From Hormiphora californensis (lineage: Eukaryota > Ctenophora > Tentaculata > Cydippida > Pleurobrachiidae), in assembly GCA_020137815.1 (NCBI GenBank), contig CM035357.1:6560034-6624033 (forward strand): DNA of 64,000 bases. Direction: 5' to 3'. The notes below the pieces were generated by a model. The model saw only the letters and a list, made by a program, of their open reading frames with translations. It was not told the DNA's origin and made no database searches. This document shows positions 28,955-39,850 of the stretch, one piece after another (within the stretch, counting starts at the first letter, position 1; the number at the start of each line of letters is the position of its first letter). A program made the translations under genes and the position numbers.

Positions 28955-31900
28955 ATGGTCCATTCCCCTGTTGACTCAGCAGTGTTGACCAACTCATATG
29001 TAAAAATGATTATAGGGTCCGGAGAAGTAATGGAAGAAGAGGAACAGCACAACGACGGGGGCGAGTTTTCAGACTCTCCGGCCATTTCCGATTCAAGGTT
29101 GCTTTCTGACTGCGAGTTTGAGCCAGACATGGCAACAAGTGAGCTTTATGAGAGTCACACACCGTGCTTTTCTGGACCCGTCACGTATGTTGAGGTCAGT
29201 TGTCACGGATACCATGATATCAACAAAATTTTAATGTTTGAATTTCATTTTTTTGATGTTGATTTTCTTTTAGGATTGCAACGTATCGATGAATGATCTG
29301 CGAAGGAACCAGGATTTCTGTGATATAACGTTGATTGTAAAGAATGAAACGTTTCACGCTCACAAAGTTATTCTTGCTTCTCGAAGTCCCTTCTTCCTGG
29401 GAATGTTCAAGTCTAACATGGCAGAAAGTACCAAAACTGAGGTCACTCTAACAGGTCAGTACTGCATCTTACACTATAGACCATAGTTAGAACTGTCTGA
29501 TGAAACCAGATAACTGTATTACTGAACTGTGCAACACTGTTTACTTTGTTTGACACAGTGTTTATCCTACAGGGTTTAACGCCAGTTCATTCAAGCTAAT
29601 CCTGGATTTCATGTATACCAATAAGATCCGAGTTACAGAAAGTAACGTACAGTTTCTTCTTCCCGCTGCATCCCTTCTTCAGATCATTCCCATCGTGGAG
29701 TCATGTGCTGATTTTTTAAAGGAGAAACTACAGCCATCAAATTGTCTAGGTACAAGCTTCGGGAGACCAATGAACGAACAAGTTATCAAGTTTAGTAGAG
29801 AGAAAATTATCATTTTATTATTTCAGGTTTTCATTCCTTTGCTGATCTTCACCGCTGTGAGGAATTAAAAAAGGCAGCCCATCAATACGCAACACATCAC
29901 TTTTGGGAGGTTCGTGTCACTAAACACGCCATTTTTATTACTTCATAATATGCCTTTTTTGTCTTCCCACTCTGTTTATAACATGTCTCTACACAGGTGT
30001 GTAGGCAGGAGGAATTCCTTAGCATTTCTGCAGAACAACTGATGAGCATTGTAAAGTCAGATGTGCTGAACGTGAGGAGTGAGGAAAAGGTGAGAACAGA
30101 GAATAACCATGGTAACCATGGTAACATTCCCATTCTAAACACCCTGATCTTGGGCATATTGTCCGTCTTCCCCGGCCCTGTTTCTTCCCTACTCCCAACA
30201 TCAAAATATGTTGTATTTCATGGCACAATATCTCCAATACTAGGTATACGAGGCGATAATGAATTGGGTAAGACACGATGTGGAGGGGAGGAGAGGGCAC
30301 ATACCGGAAATAATGCAATGCGTCAGATGGTCTCTCCTACCACAGGGGTAATATACTAAACATTGTAAAATTTTGAGATATAATATAATTCTTTAGGTAG
30401 CACTGCTTGTACAACTTATAACACCCCCCAGTGTTATAAGTTTTCACTTATAACACCCCCCAGTGATACATGAAAACTTATAACACTGCTGCACTTCGAA
30501 CTCCTTACTCCACTGTTTCTGTCACACTTAAAAACCGTTGGAAAGATAGGCGTGTACGAACTCCCTCTCTCTTTCTTTATGTCACACTCTCAAGCCGTTG
30601 CAACATCGAGATCAAGATAACAGTCACGAACTCCCAGACCCACACATTCTTTATCTCTCTCTCACTCTCGCTAATCTCTCACTCTCTTTACCTATAGATC
30701 TCAGGCGTTATCTTATCTCTGCCTGCTACCTTATCATGAATTCGTTCTATTGTTACGCCCTAAACTGTCTCTCACTCTTGTTTTAAAAATTTTACAATGC
30801 AATTTTATTATGCCTATTTTCGTTGTACCTGACGTCAACAATAATGTCCCAGATTCCTACACTTTTAGACCTCGCAGGCTCGGTCAAAAAGTAAAACTAC
30901 ATCACTCGCAGGCTCGTGAGGTAGTTACACTTAGTGGCACTCGCAGGCTCGTGCACTAAAGTACAAGAATCTGCCTCGACCTGTGGTCTCGGATCATTAT
31001 TGTTGTACTTATAACACTCGACCTTCGGTCTCGTGTTATAAGTTTTCAGGTACAACTTATAGGCATAATAAAATCCTACAGTAATTAATAGACCAGTCTA
31101 CTTTTTGTGCTCGCTTTAGTGAGAATTCCAGGCAAGTGTTTCATGAATATCTTTATTATCTTGTGGAAAGACGGTGCCTGACCTCTGATCCCCCTCCCTC
31201 TCTCTACAGATACCTGGCCTCTGATCCCCTCCCTCTCTCTACAGATACCTAGCCTCTGATCCCCCTCCCTCTCTCTACAGATACATAGCCAAGGAAGTGG
31301 TCCAGGAGCCAGTACTAAAGAACCATCTTGCAGTGAAAGATATGATAATCAACGCTCTTATTTTCCATTATAACCACCCTGACACATCAAAACAAATCAG
31401 AAGATTCTTCCCCCGACACCCCTCATCTCTAGTTGTGGTGAGTGTGTGTCATATTTAGTAGTGAGTGTGTGATATTATTTTATAATTAGTATCCCCCTCC
31501 CCCATTACATGGTCTAACTTATCAATTCTCGTCTCTACCAGACATCTGGCTGTATAATAGCTGGTCTCCGATAGTATCTGAATATATCTCTCACCTGCAC
31601 ATCTGATGTGTTTCAGGTTGGTGGTAAAAACCCGACAGTAAGGGACACTGTTGAGAGTTATTGTCAGAAGAGTAATTCCTGGAGACCCCTGGCCAAGTTG
31701 GGTGTCAAGAGGAGTTCAGTCGGAGTCGCCTTCCTCAATGGATACCTGTATGCTGTGGGTAAGTGTCAAAGAGTATTAAAATGTGTAGTAAAATTGGGTA
31801 AGTACTAAATGAGTGTCAAAGAGTATAAATGTGACAAATAAGCTCATCAAAGAGTAGGGATATATTAATTGTTAATATCCCTACGCTGACTTTCTCTAAC

Positions 31901-33451
31901 AAATTGTGCTCTTCACACGTCTTGTGCTCCTATCTTCACACACCCTCTCTCTCTCTCAATTCAGGTGGGTTCAGTGTAACATCCAGGCTAAGCTCAGTGG
32001 AGAGATATGATCCGGAGAAGAATGAGTGGACCCTGGTTGCCCCCATGTCTGTCTGCAGATCTACTACTGGGGTCGGGGTTATCGGAGGTAGGTTCAAAAG
32101 AGAAAGGTAGGTAGAACAGAAATAACTCAGAAATATCTTAGAAACAACTCAGAAATAACTATTCCTACTATTCCCCTTCCAGATAAACTGTATGCAGTGG
32201 GTGGTAGGGACGGGACTAGTTGTCTAGCAACAGCGGAGTGCTATGATCCTGATACGGGTGTGTGGACCAACATAGCGCCCATGACCATGAAGCGGGGTGG
32301 GGTGGCTGTCGCTGTAATCGGGGATCTGTTGTATGCAGTCGGAGGGTGAGCAGCAGCAGTTGAAATTATGAAATAGCGAACAGAAACTTAGTAACAAACC
32401 ATAAAAAGAGCTCTAGAAACAGAAACAACAATAGTGCAATAGTGCCTAGCAACAGAAACCTAGCAACAGACAACAAAATCTATCATATCCCGTTATCCCA
32501 CTAGATACGAGCAGACCTGTTCCTCCTGCACTAACACAGTGGAGTCCTATAACCCAGAGCTGGATGAGTGGGTGAGATGTGCTCCTATGAACTGCATGCG
32601 GAGTTATCTGGGAGTGGGGGTGGTTAACAATCATCTCTATGCAGTGGGTGAGTTATCTGGGAGTGGGGGTGGTCAACAATCATCTATATGCAGTGGGTGA
32701 GTTATCTGGGAGTAGGGGTGGTTAATAATCATCTCTATGCAGTGGGTGAGTTATCTGGGAGTGGGGGTGGTCAACAATCATCTCTATGCAGTGGGTGAGT
32801 TATCTGGGAGTGGGGGTGGTCAACAATCATCTCTATGCAGTGGGTGAGTTATCTGGGAGTGGGGGTGGTCAACAATCATCTCTATGCAGTGGGTGAGTGT
32901 AGAAAGGAAGGGGCTATCTGCCCCCCCCCCCCCCCCGTCCTTGGGATATATCGTTATCACAGCTCCATTTACTAGCTCTCCTATAATTGTGGACCCCACT
33001 CATTCTCTCTTCTTCACAGGTGGTAGGAATGGTGCCCAATATTTCAACTCGGTGGAGCGGTTTGATCCGGGTCTGAACCAGTGGACGGCAGTGGTATCAA
33101 TGAATACTAAACGCGGTTTTGTGGGTGTTGGGGTGTTGAATGACTGCCTCTACGCAGTCGGAGGGTGAGTTAATTACTACAGTTCAGAAAATTACATGGT
33201 TTCCACTTTCCAACAATTCCGCTTAGAAAGTGTTTTCTTTCTCTTCAAAATGTTTCTACTAAATCCCATATTTCATCCCCCATAACTTTCCACCTTGCAT
33301 TATCATTATTCCCCCCCTCTCCACCACCAGGTGTGACGGACGAACAAACCAGATGTCAGTTGAGCGGTACGATCCCAAGGAAGACTGCTGGACTGAAGTG
33401 GCTATAATGCGGTCACGATGTAGCAGCCTTGGTGTGGCAACCCTCGGATAA
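28955..33451 (+). CDS. BTB-BACK-Kelch (KLHL family) Cullin-3 adaptor
   Basis: KLHL proteins recruit substrates to Cullin-3 ubiquitin ligases. Thirteen exons are visible, all GT-AG and in phase: to 29194, 29274-29454, 29573-29749, 29827-29909, 29997-30089, 30244-30347, 31281-31437, 31617-31758, 31965-32087, 32183-32345, 32505-32647, 33020-33164 and 33331-33451. Order: acidic N-terminus; BTB ([32 protein letters not shown]); BACK ([28 protein letters not shown]); then six kelch blades with repeated LYAVGG, for example [11 protein letters not shown] and [11 protein letters not shown]. The first ATG is 28955; 29006 is an alternative, and the frame further upstream opens with GTG. Blades resemble KLHL8/KLHL18-type proteins, but I cannot name the orthologue. 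Oddities are tandem copies of a 3' splice site before exon 7 and of a 5' splice site after exon 11, and a 720-bp repeat starting 11 bp after the exon-6 donor. Confidence 0.88.
30359..31079 (+). mobile_element. 720-bp dispersed element, copy 1
   Basis: This segment is nearly identical to 59884-60613, in the same orientation. It starts AACATTGTAAAATTTTGAG and ends AGGCATAATAAAATCCTAC. Internal inverted segments exist: CATTGTAAAATTTT at 30361 against AAAATTTTACAATG near 30785, and GTACAACTTATAAC near both ends. It carries three CGCAGGCTCG motifs. Some C-to-T and short indel differences separate the copies. No coding frame. It sits in KLHL intron 6. Confidence 0.85.
31177..31280 (+). repeat. Three tandem copies of a polypyrimidine tract plus 3' splice site
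   Basis: A unit of about 36 bp (CCTCTGATCCCCCTCCCTCT followed by CTCTACAG and ATAC) is repeated three times, giving candidate acceptor AGs at 31209, 31244 and 31280. Only the last keeps the KLHL frame into [13 protein letters not shown]. Using the first brings an in-frame TAG about 14 codons later. Confidence 0.8.
32601..32895 (+). repeat. Six tandem 49-bp copies of an exon end and its 5' splice site
   Basis: The last 46 bases of KLHL exon 11 plus the first bases of its intron are repeated about six times with a 49-bp period and few substitutions. Each unit ends TATGCAGTGGGTGAG, so each carries a GTGAGT donor. Since 49 is not a multiple of three, use of a downstream donor shifts the frame. 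Read-through of the first copy reaches TGA within about 20 codons. A poly-C run follows at ~32921-32936. Confidence 0.88.
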
Positions 33452-33869
33452 CGACAATTGTGAAACATAGATCCCTGGTGGGTCTGTTTAGATGCAAATG
33501 TAACTCTGAAAAGAGAGAGGTGTGTAAATAATGTGAATGGGTTGAAACAGTGTGGTGATGTAACAGCTAGTTAGTGTGAAATACACGGAATTGTGGACAT
33601 ATGTAGGAGGACAAGAAAGACATTGCTAAATGAGGGAATAGGGAGTGCTACATATAATGATTGAAAAGAAAGAGAGATTGAGAAGAGAGAAAGAGAGAGG
33701 AGAGAAAGAAAGAAGAGAGAGGAGAAAAAGAAAGAAGAGAGAATAATGTGATTATTGTTGCTGGATGCCTTGACAATAAGCTTTTACTGTTTTAGGTTTA
33801 ATTTGATAACTCTTGTTTTATTTCCCCTCTTTATGATGTATTGTTAATTACAGCCCCTCTCTTATAGCA

Positions 33870-36800
33870 ATGTCAGATGACCCACCCCCTCCACCCCCAC
33901 CACCACCTCCACCCCGAAAACCATCAGACCATCCACCGCCACCACCTCCCCCTCCACCCCCGCCGCAACTCCAACAACTAATACAACCTCCACCACCACC
34001 CCCTCCCCAACAACCTTCAAACAGACAACTTCAACAACCCCCAACGCCACAACACCCACCCCGACACCCACCCCGACACCCACCCCAACAACCCCCACCC
34101 CCACAGCCCCAACACCCACCCCAACACCCACCACAACACCCACCCCAACACCCACCCCAACACCCATCCCAACACCCACCCCAACACCCATCCCAACACC
34201 CACCCCAACAACCGCCATCACAACCTCATACGCTACAGCCATCCATCTTCCAACCGGTACACGAGAGACCACCCAAGGAACATGTCCATTTTGATGCTAA
34301 ATGGGCCAACAAACGAGGTATGTTTTTCATCGTCTAAATTATTTAGATTAATGATACTAGCAAAACTGGGGCGATCGTACCGATCGCAAATCGACGGGTC
34401 TGTTTCTATATTTTTCTCTCTGCCTGTCTGCTGTATGCTATGTGATGTGATCCCTCTCTTTCTCTCCCTTTTATACATGTGATGTGACCCCTCAAGTCGC
34501 AAGCAGTTCTCAACACGTGTGATACGTGATACCTACGAATCACGTCGTCACACTGACGGATCATGTCGTCACACTGACGGATCACGTCGTCACATTGACG
34601 ATAGGGTGTCACATTTCCGTGCAAATTTGCATTAGATATAGTTAGATTAATTGCTCCTTTTTCTCAGGAAGTGGTGGACTAGCGCCCAGTAAAACAACAG
34701 TCTACATATCCAACCTTCCCTTCTCTCTTACTAACAATGACCTACACAAGGTAACGTTTTTAACCCTTTTTATTTCCGGGTCGGTTTTTAGGGAAGTGGG
34801 GGCACACTGTCAAAAATTTGTATCAAAGCTTTTTCTTCGTTAACTGGTCTCTCAAGCTTGATATACACATGGCACAATAGCTGCTCCTTGTCAGACACTG
34901 ACTGTACATCGCGCAACCTCGAGAGGACGGTCTTATATGAGACAAAGCTGCTCCACTATAACACAACACACCAGTTACACACGCAGTCTCAATCTTTATC
35001 GCCGGCCTCTCCCAAGGCTAATTTTGTGTGCTATCGCTAGTTTTCTTAGCCCAGATAGAGGGTTTTGCGCGCGGCACTCAACTTCATTCGTACACAGTGC
35101 GTAGAATTGAAACATTTGGCTGGCTCTCAGTCAAATTGTCAATTTGTGCCCCGTTTAGCGTTTACCAAACTTTCGCTTAATCGGATTTAAATAAAAATAC
35201 AATAGCCCGAGGAAATTATTGTTTATCAACTGTATGGGTTAGATAACTTGGTCCAGACAAGATATACTGTTTTGTTTATCTAACTGGTAATATCAGTAAC
35301 CAGTTATCACACTTTCACCATTCTTGGCAAACTTCCAATACTCACTTCCTGCCTGTTACTATAGCGATGTCTCATGCCAAGCGAAGGAAAAAGAACCCAA
35401 CACCATTAGTTCCCTACCGACGCGGTTTTAAACCCCCAACCCCTGCTCAGCAGCTCACCGCTATCGGCTCCACTCTTCCAGAGTTCAACTCTACAGGATT
35501 CTCCCCTATCCCACCTTGTTCTAGTATTGATGACTGGTTAGCCCAGTACAACGAGCAGGGTCAGACCGCTGAACAGTTCCTGGATGAGACGCCATGGTTG
35601 GGGGAAGTAGCGGGTATGACTGGGTACAGGGCACAAGGAGGGACAATTCTAGAGAAGTATCGTAGTGGAAAGATTGTTCTGGTTCCCCTGATAGCTGGAA
35701 CAAATGATGATGGGTTAGATACAGAGTCCCTAGCGGAGTTCGCTCAGGCATATCTTGGGATCCCGTGTGAGGTACAGCCACCCATTACTGCTACAGTGGA
35801 AAATGGGAAAGTGTTCATTCCCCCAACCGGTAAAAGCAAGCGGAGACGTAACTTAAAGAGCCGTATCTCAATTGAAAACGGGAAATTCCAAATCCAGGTC
35901 TCCTCCGCTTTGTCCCTCGCTAAATCCCTCCTAACTAGCGATACTATAGCTCTGATAATCCTCACTAAACTAGAGCTGTTTGACACAGAACCAGATCTGT
36001 TTGTAGCTGGCATGGCGGAGGGGAACAGTAGAGTTGCTGTGTTCTCCCTACTCAGATATGATCCTAATCTGACATTCTCATCTGAGTTCTGGTGGGATGT
36101 GAGGGAGAAGAAGGGACGAGGGATGCTGAAGGAGGGGGATAGAAAGAGACTGGTCATGGAACGGAGTTGTAAATTGTTGGTGCATGAAACTATGCATCTT
36201 CTTGGACTTGACCACTGTATTTACTATGAGTGTGTTATGAATGGTTCAGGGCACCTTGAGGAGGACTACAGGCAACCCATGCACCTGTGTCCGGTGTGCC
36301 TGAGGAAGGTGTCCGTATTGGTGGGCTGGTCAGTCGTGGAGAGGTTTGGGGTGTTGGAGGGGGTGTACAGAGAGAGGGGAATGGAGAAGGAGGTGTGCTG
36401 GGTGGAAAAGAGACAGCAGTTTTTGGAGGGGACACAAGAATAAAGATAATATCCCGATAATATGTGTATCTTCTATGTCATATGTGTTTATGTTTCGTTT
36501 AACAGAGTTTACATGTGTGTATATTTTGCTTGTAAAGTTTAGATTAATTTTTACAATTTTTCGACCAGTGTCTACCTCTTATTTTATGATGTCTATAAGT
36601 GTTTTGCTTTATTTATTATCTCCCCCTACCTAATACCTTTCTCTTTTCAGATTCTTGAGAAGTTTGGACGGGTCATAAAGTAAGTTACATATGCAGGCCC
36701 TTTATTATTAGCAAATAGCAGCCCTTAGTGCCTGGGGGCAGTATTTTTAGTTCTATTCCCTTACAGACTAATACATGATTTTGCTGGGGGTAGCATTATT

Positions 36801-37804
36801 TAGCAGGTTTATTCCCGGGTGTAAAAACATTGTTTAACAACAACCTCCCCCAGGGTATCAATACCACGAGATGAAAAACACCGGAGTAAGGGCATCGCTT
36901 TTGCCTTGTTCCTCGAGCGGGAACCCTGCATTAGACTTATCAACGCATTCGATGGAACTCAGGTGAATTTTAATCAGAAATAGGGAGAAAGGGAGTCATA
37001 CAGCTGTAGCAGTTTAGTGGTGCAGTGTGTTACCATGGTTACAGGTCCGTTACATCCCCGTTACCATGGTTACATACCCACTAGTTGGCGACTATCCAAG
37101 TGTGTATTGTGTGTGTTTCAGAGGAAGGAAGATACGGGCTTACACAGCATATATATATCCTGTCCTGTCCTTATTACAGTATTACTTACAATCTCTCTCG
37201 CTACTTGTTTGTTATGTTGGTATCTTTTATTGACCATATAATTACTCGATGATCATTAATTAAGGATAATTGATTCATTCCCGGTGCTCCAACCCCCTAT
37301 TTCCTCAGTTGTTTGGTAGGACCCTCCACTGCTCCATTGCTAAAGATAACGGTCGAACAAGAGAGTTCATCCGGAGAAAGGAATACCCAGAAAAGAATTC
37401 TTGCTATGAGTGCGGTGAGATGGGTCACCTGAGCTACAAAGTGTACCCAGAATGTGCTGGGAGAGAGGAAGCGACCCCGGAGGAAGAAAAGAAAACGAAA
37501 AGATCCCAGAGAGGAGCCAGATAACTATAATGATCCTGATATATCCCTGGCCCAGGCTGTTGATGAGGATGCTGCTGAGAGAGAGGAGGAGGATAGGAGG
37601 GTTGCTGAGACGATGCCACCACCACCCAGTGCCCCTGTTGTAGCGGTGTATCAGGGGCCAGATGGGCAGTTGATTGGAAGTGCTAGTAATGAAGGGTGGG
37701 TGTCAATGAGTGACCACACGCCAGGGAAGAAGAAGGAGGGGAAGAGGAAACGGTTCACGCAGGACTCTTATTTTAGTGATGAGGAAATATTGGAGGAGAG
37801 TTGA
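33870..37804 (+). CDS. ZCRB1: ZCRB1 (U11/U12-31K), minor-spliceosome RRM/CCHC protein with a Pro-rich N-terminal extension and a +1 frameshift
   Basis: ZCRB1 is a U11/U12 di-snRNP protein of the minor spliceosome. Exons: 33870-34317, 34668-34750, 36651-36679, 36854-36962 and 37309-37804. Exon 1 encodes about 150 residues of Pro, Gln and His repeats ending [11 protein letters not shown]. The RRM follows: [20 protein letters not shown] (RNP2), [28 protein letters not shown] (RNP1), [20 protein letters not shown]. The zinc knuckle reads [13 protein letters not shown], and then the conserved last Cys and C-terminus ([17 protein letters not shown] to SYFSDEE) are in the +1 frame. One base, most simply G at 37441, must be skipped; the unshifted frame ends at 37524. 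Human ZCRB1 starts almost at GGLAPSK, so the repeat-rich extension is unusual and exon 1 may be an alternative first exon. Intron 2 (34751-36650) holds the archaemetzincin gene. Stop at 37804. Confidence 0.88.
34536..34600. repeat. Short minisatellite in ZCRB1 intron 1
   Basis: Three tandem copies of a ~22-bp unit containing TCACGTCGTCACACTGACGG, with single-base differences between copies. Confidence 0.75.
35367..36443 (+). CDS. Archaemetzincin-like metalloprotease (AMZ), intronless, nested in a ZCRB1 intron
   Basis: This is a 358-residue single-exon frame from ATG 35367. The catalytic signature [11 protein letters not shown] lies at residues 273-283: three zinc His and Glu274 as the general base. 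It is followed at once by Cys284, C-V-M at about 289-291 and CPVC further on. This HExxHxxGxxH plus CX4CMX17CX2C arrangement is diagnostic of archaemetzincins (peptidase family M54), in which the four Cys bind a second structural zinc. The N-terminus has a basic patch (KRRKKN), then a central region with [10 protein letters not shown], as in AMZ1/AMZ2. Length fits AMZ2 (about 360). All active-site residues are present, so it should be an active protease; substrates of the family are poorly defined. It lies on the same strand as ZCRB1, wholly inside the intron 34751-36650, with about 600 bp upstream for its own promoter. It could have arisen by retroposition. Confidence 0.9.
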   Translation: MSHAKRRKKNPTPLVPYRRGFKPPTPAQQLTAIGSTLPEFNSTGFSPIPPCSSIDDWLAQYNEQGQTAEQFLDETPWLGEVAGMTGYRAQGGTILEKYRSGKIVLVPLIAGTNDDGLDTESLAEFAQAYLGIPCEVQPPITATVENGKVFIPPTGKSKRRRNLKSRISIENGKFQIQVSSALSLAKSLLTSDTIALIILTKLELFDTEPDLFVAGMAEGNSRVAVFSLLRYDPNLTFSSEFWWDVREKKGRGMLKEGDRKRLVMERSCKLLVHETMHLLGLDHCIYYECVMNGSGHLEEDYRQPMHLCPVCLRKVSVLVGWSVVERFGVLEGVYRERGMEKEVCWVEKRQQFLEGTQE

Positions 37805-38215
37805 GAGTTGAGATCCTTTTAACAAGAAGTTGAGAGATGCTGAGGGGGATTGAAAGAGTTTTTGAAATTCTTCTAACAATATGAGAAGTTTAGAGATGCT
37901 GATTGCTGAGGAGCCAGGAGCGGGGAGCCCCCTAGTGCTAGAGAGATAGAGAGACAGCTAGGAGTAAATGATACGAGTCAAATCTAACACTGCTGCTTCA
38001 ATACCTGCCATTTTATTCAGACTTCATATATTGACAATGAAGTCGTTCCTGTCTCTATTCTCTCTCCTTTGATAGTTTGTCACCCAACATCCCCCAACTT
38101 CCAAGCCCTTATTTCCCAAACCCCTTTATTTCCCAAACCCCTTTATTTCCCAAACTACTTCTCAATATTACTAACCGGTCCTTGATCAAACTAGCACTAG
38201 GGTGTGTTCCCGCTG
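37805..38215. other. ZCRB1-NAXD intergenic spacer
   Basis: No gene. It contains short direct repeats of TTATTTCCCAAACCCCTT at about 38109-38150. It must hold the ZCRB1 3' end and the NAXD promoter. Confidence 0.5.
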
Positions 38216-39270
38216 ATGAATGTGAGTCATATGAACAAGTTGTGTCAGGCCATAGTGCCTGCCCTGACACCCTCCCTACACAAGGGACAAGCTGGCAGGA
38301 TCTGTATAGTAGGAGGATGCCAGGAATATACAGGTAAACTTAGTTGTATAGTGTTTAGTGATTAGTGAACAATGTATCACTATCATGCATTCTTTTCGAC
38401 TTTTCAATTGTTGGTCTTTTCGAAGATTTTTTTCTCACCTATGTACAATAACCAGCATCATTTTACACCTTCTCCCCTCTCCCAGGTGCCCCCTACTTCG
38501 CTGCCATCTCAGCCCTGCGTCTTGGAGCGGACCTAGTCCACGTTATGTGTACCCCGGAGGCAGCCAACCCAATCAAATCATACTCCCCCGATCTCATGGT
38601 CCTTCCCATCTTGTCCAGAACGGGGGCTAACCAGTTTAACAAGTGGCTGGATAAAACCCACGCTATGATAATAGGACCTGGTCTGGGGCGTGATGAGGAG
38701 ACAATGATAGTTGCTACCGAGTGGATTCACCTCGCAAAACAGAAGAATATTCCCATTATAATTGATGCTGATGGGTTGCACCTCATCACCGATAACCCAG
38801 GGATTATTCGAGGGTACCCTGATGCCATTTTGACACCAAATGTTGTGGAATTTGAACGATTGTTCCATGCTCTGACAGGGAAGCCCGCCCAAAAACCGAT
38901 CTCAGACCGTGATCTAATGACAGTTGCTAATAAACTAAAGTGTGCAGTGGTGTGTAAAGGTGCTGTGGACAAGGTATGCTGTAAAGAGACCCTGACAGCG
39001 TGTTCAGAGGTCGGATCCAGCCGGAGAGTCGGGGGTCAGGGAGATATCTTAGCCGGGGCCATGGGAATATTCTCGTTCTGGGCCAAGAATGCGGAACCTA
39101 AACTGGAGGGCACCCCGTACCAGACCGTCGCTGCAGCTGCTGCTAGTGCTGTTGTTAAGAGGGCTAATGCTCTGACCTTCACCAGACAAGGACGGTCCAT
39201 GATAACGTCTGATATGGTCGCTACACTGCCAAGGGCATTTATAGAGGTGATGGAAGTGCCCAAGAAGTAG
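38216..39270 (+). CDS. NAXD: NAXD, ATP/ADP-dependent NAD(P)H-hydrate dehydratase
   Basis: NAXD repairs hydrated NADH/NADPH by ATP-driven dehydration, together with the epimerase NAXE. Exon 1 (38216-38333) reads [20 protein letters not shown], then [20 protein letters not shown] phase-1 intron leads to exon 2 (38486-39270): [79 protein letters not shown] and a C-terminal helical end. GPGLGRD, TPN-EF and GGQGD are the nucleotide- and hydrate-binding signatures of the ribokinase-like fold; the Asp of GGQGD is the catalytic base. Total about 300 residues, slightly short of vertebrate forms because a long targeting leader is missing; a second in-frame Met is six codons in. No frameshift. Confidence 0.92.
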
Positions 39271-39620
39271 TAGAGATGTGATTATTTTAGAATGTTAATT
39301 CCAGAAGCAGTGATGAGGGGAATATTGTATTGTGTCGACGTAATGCCGTAATGGTATATTTGTAATTTTGAGTTTTCAATTCAGATTCTTTCTACGAAAC
39401 ATGTTAATTTGCTGTTTCATTTTGACCACTGACCAGGAAGGGAAATGTTGGGCCGCTCATCAAACAGTAGTGCAAATGTGGCCCCAAATTGGTAACGGTA
39501 CTGGTACTGCTACTGTCTGTTCTAGATGACATGTCAATGTCATCATGTTTAGATACTGGGCAGTAGCAGGTGAAGTCACATACTTTTTGGCACAGAACCC
39601 AAATCCTGGGTATCTAAAGT

Positions 39621-39832
39621 GCCCAGCAAACACAGTTGGCGTGAATTGCTTGCCAGTGCCAAATTTCAGACGGTCATAGCTCCACTCCCTGGTGAGATAG
39701 AGACTTGAAATTTTTTGTGTAAGAAGAACTCGACATGATCTCCTTCGAGTCTCTATCTTATCAGGGGGTGGATCTATGGCCGTCTGACATTTGGCGCTGA
39801 CAAGCAACTCACGCCAACTGTGTTTGCTGGGT
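39621..39832. mobile_element. Short inverted-repeat element
   Basis: Arms of about 95 bp: the left begins CCCAGCAAACACAGTTGGCG and the right ends with its complement CAACTGTGTTTGCTGGG. CAGACGGTCATAG, CACTCCCTGGTGAGATAGAG and their partners complete the stem. It is almost all stem, without a reading frame: MITE-like. Confidence 0.7.
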
Positions 39833-39850
39833 ACTATAATCTCTTATCTC

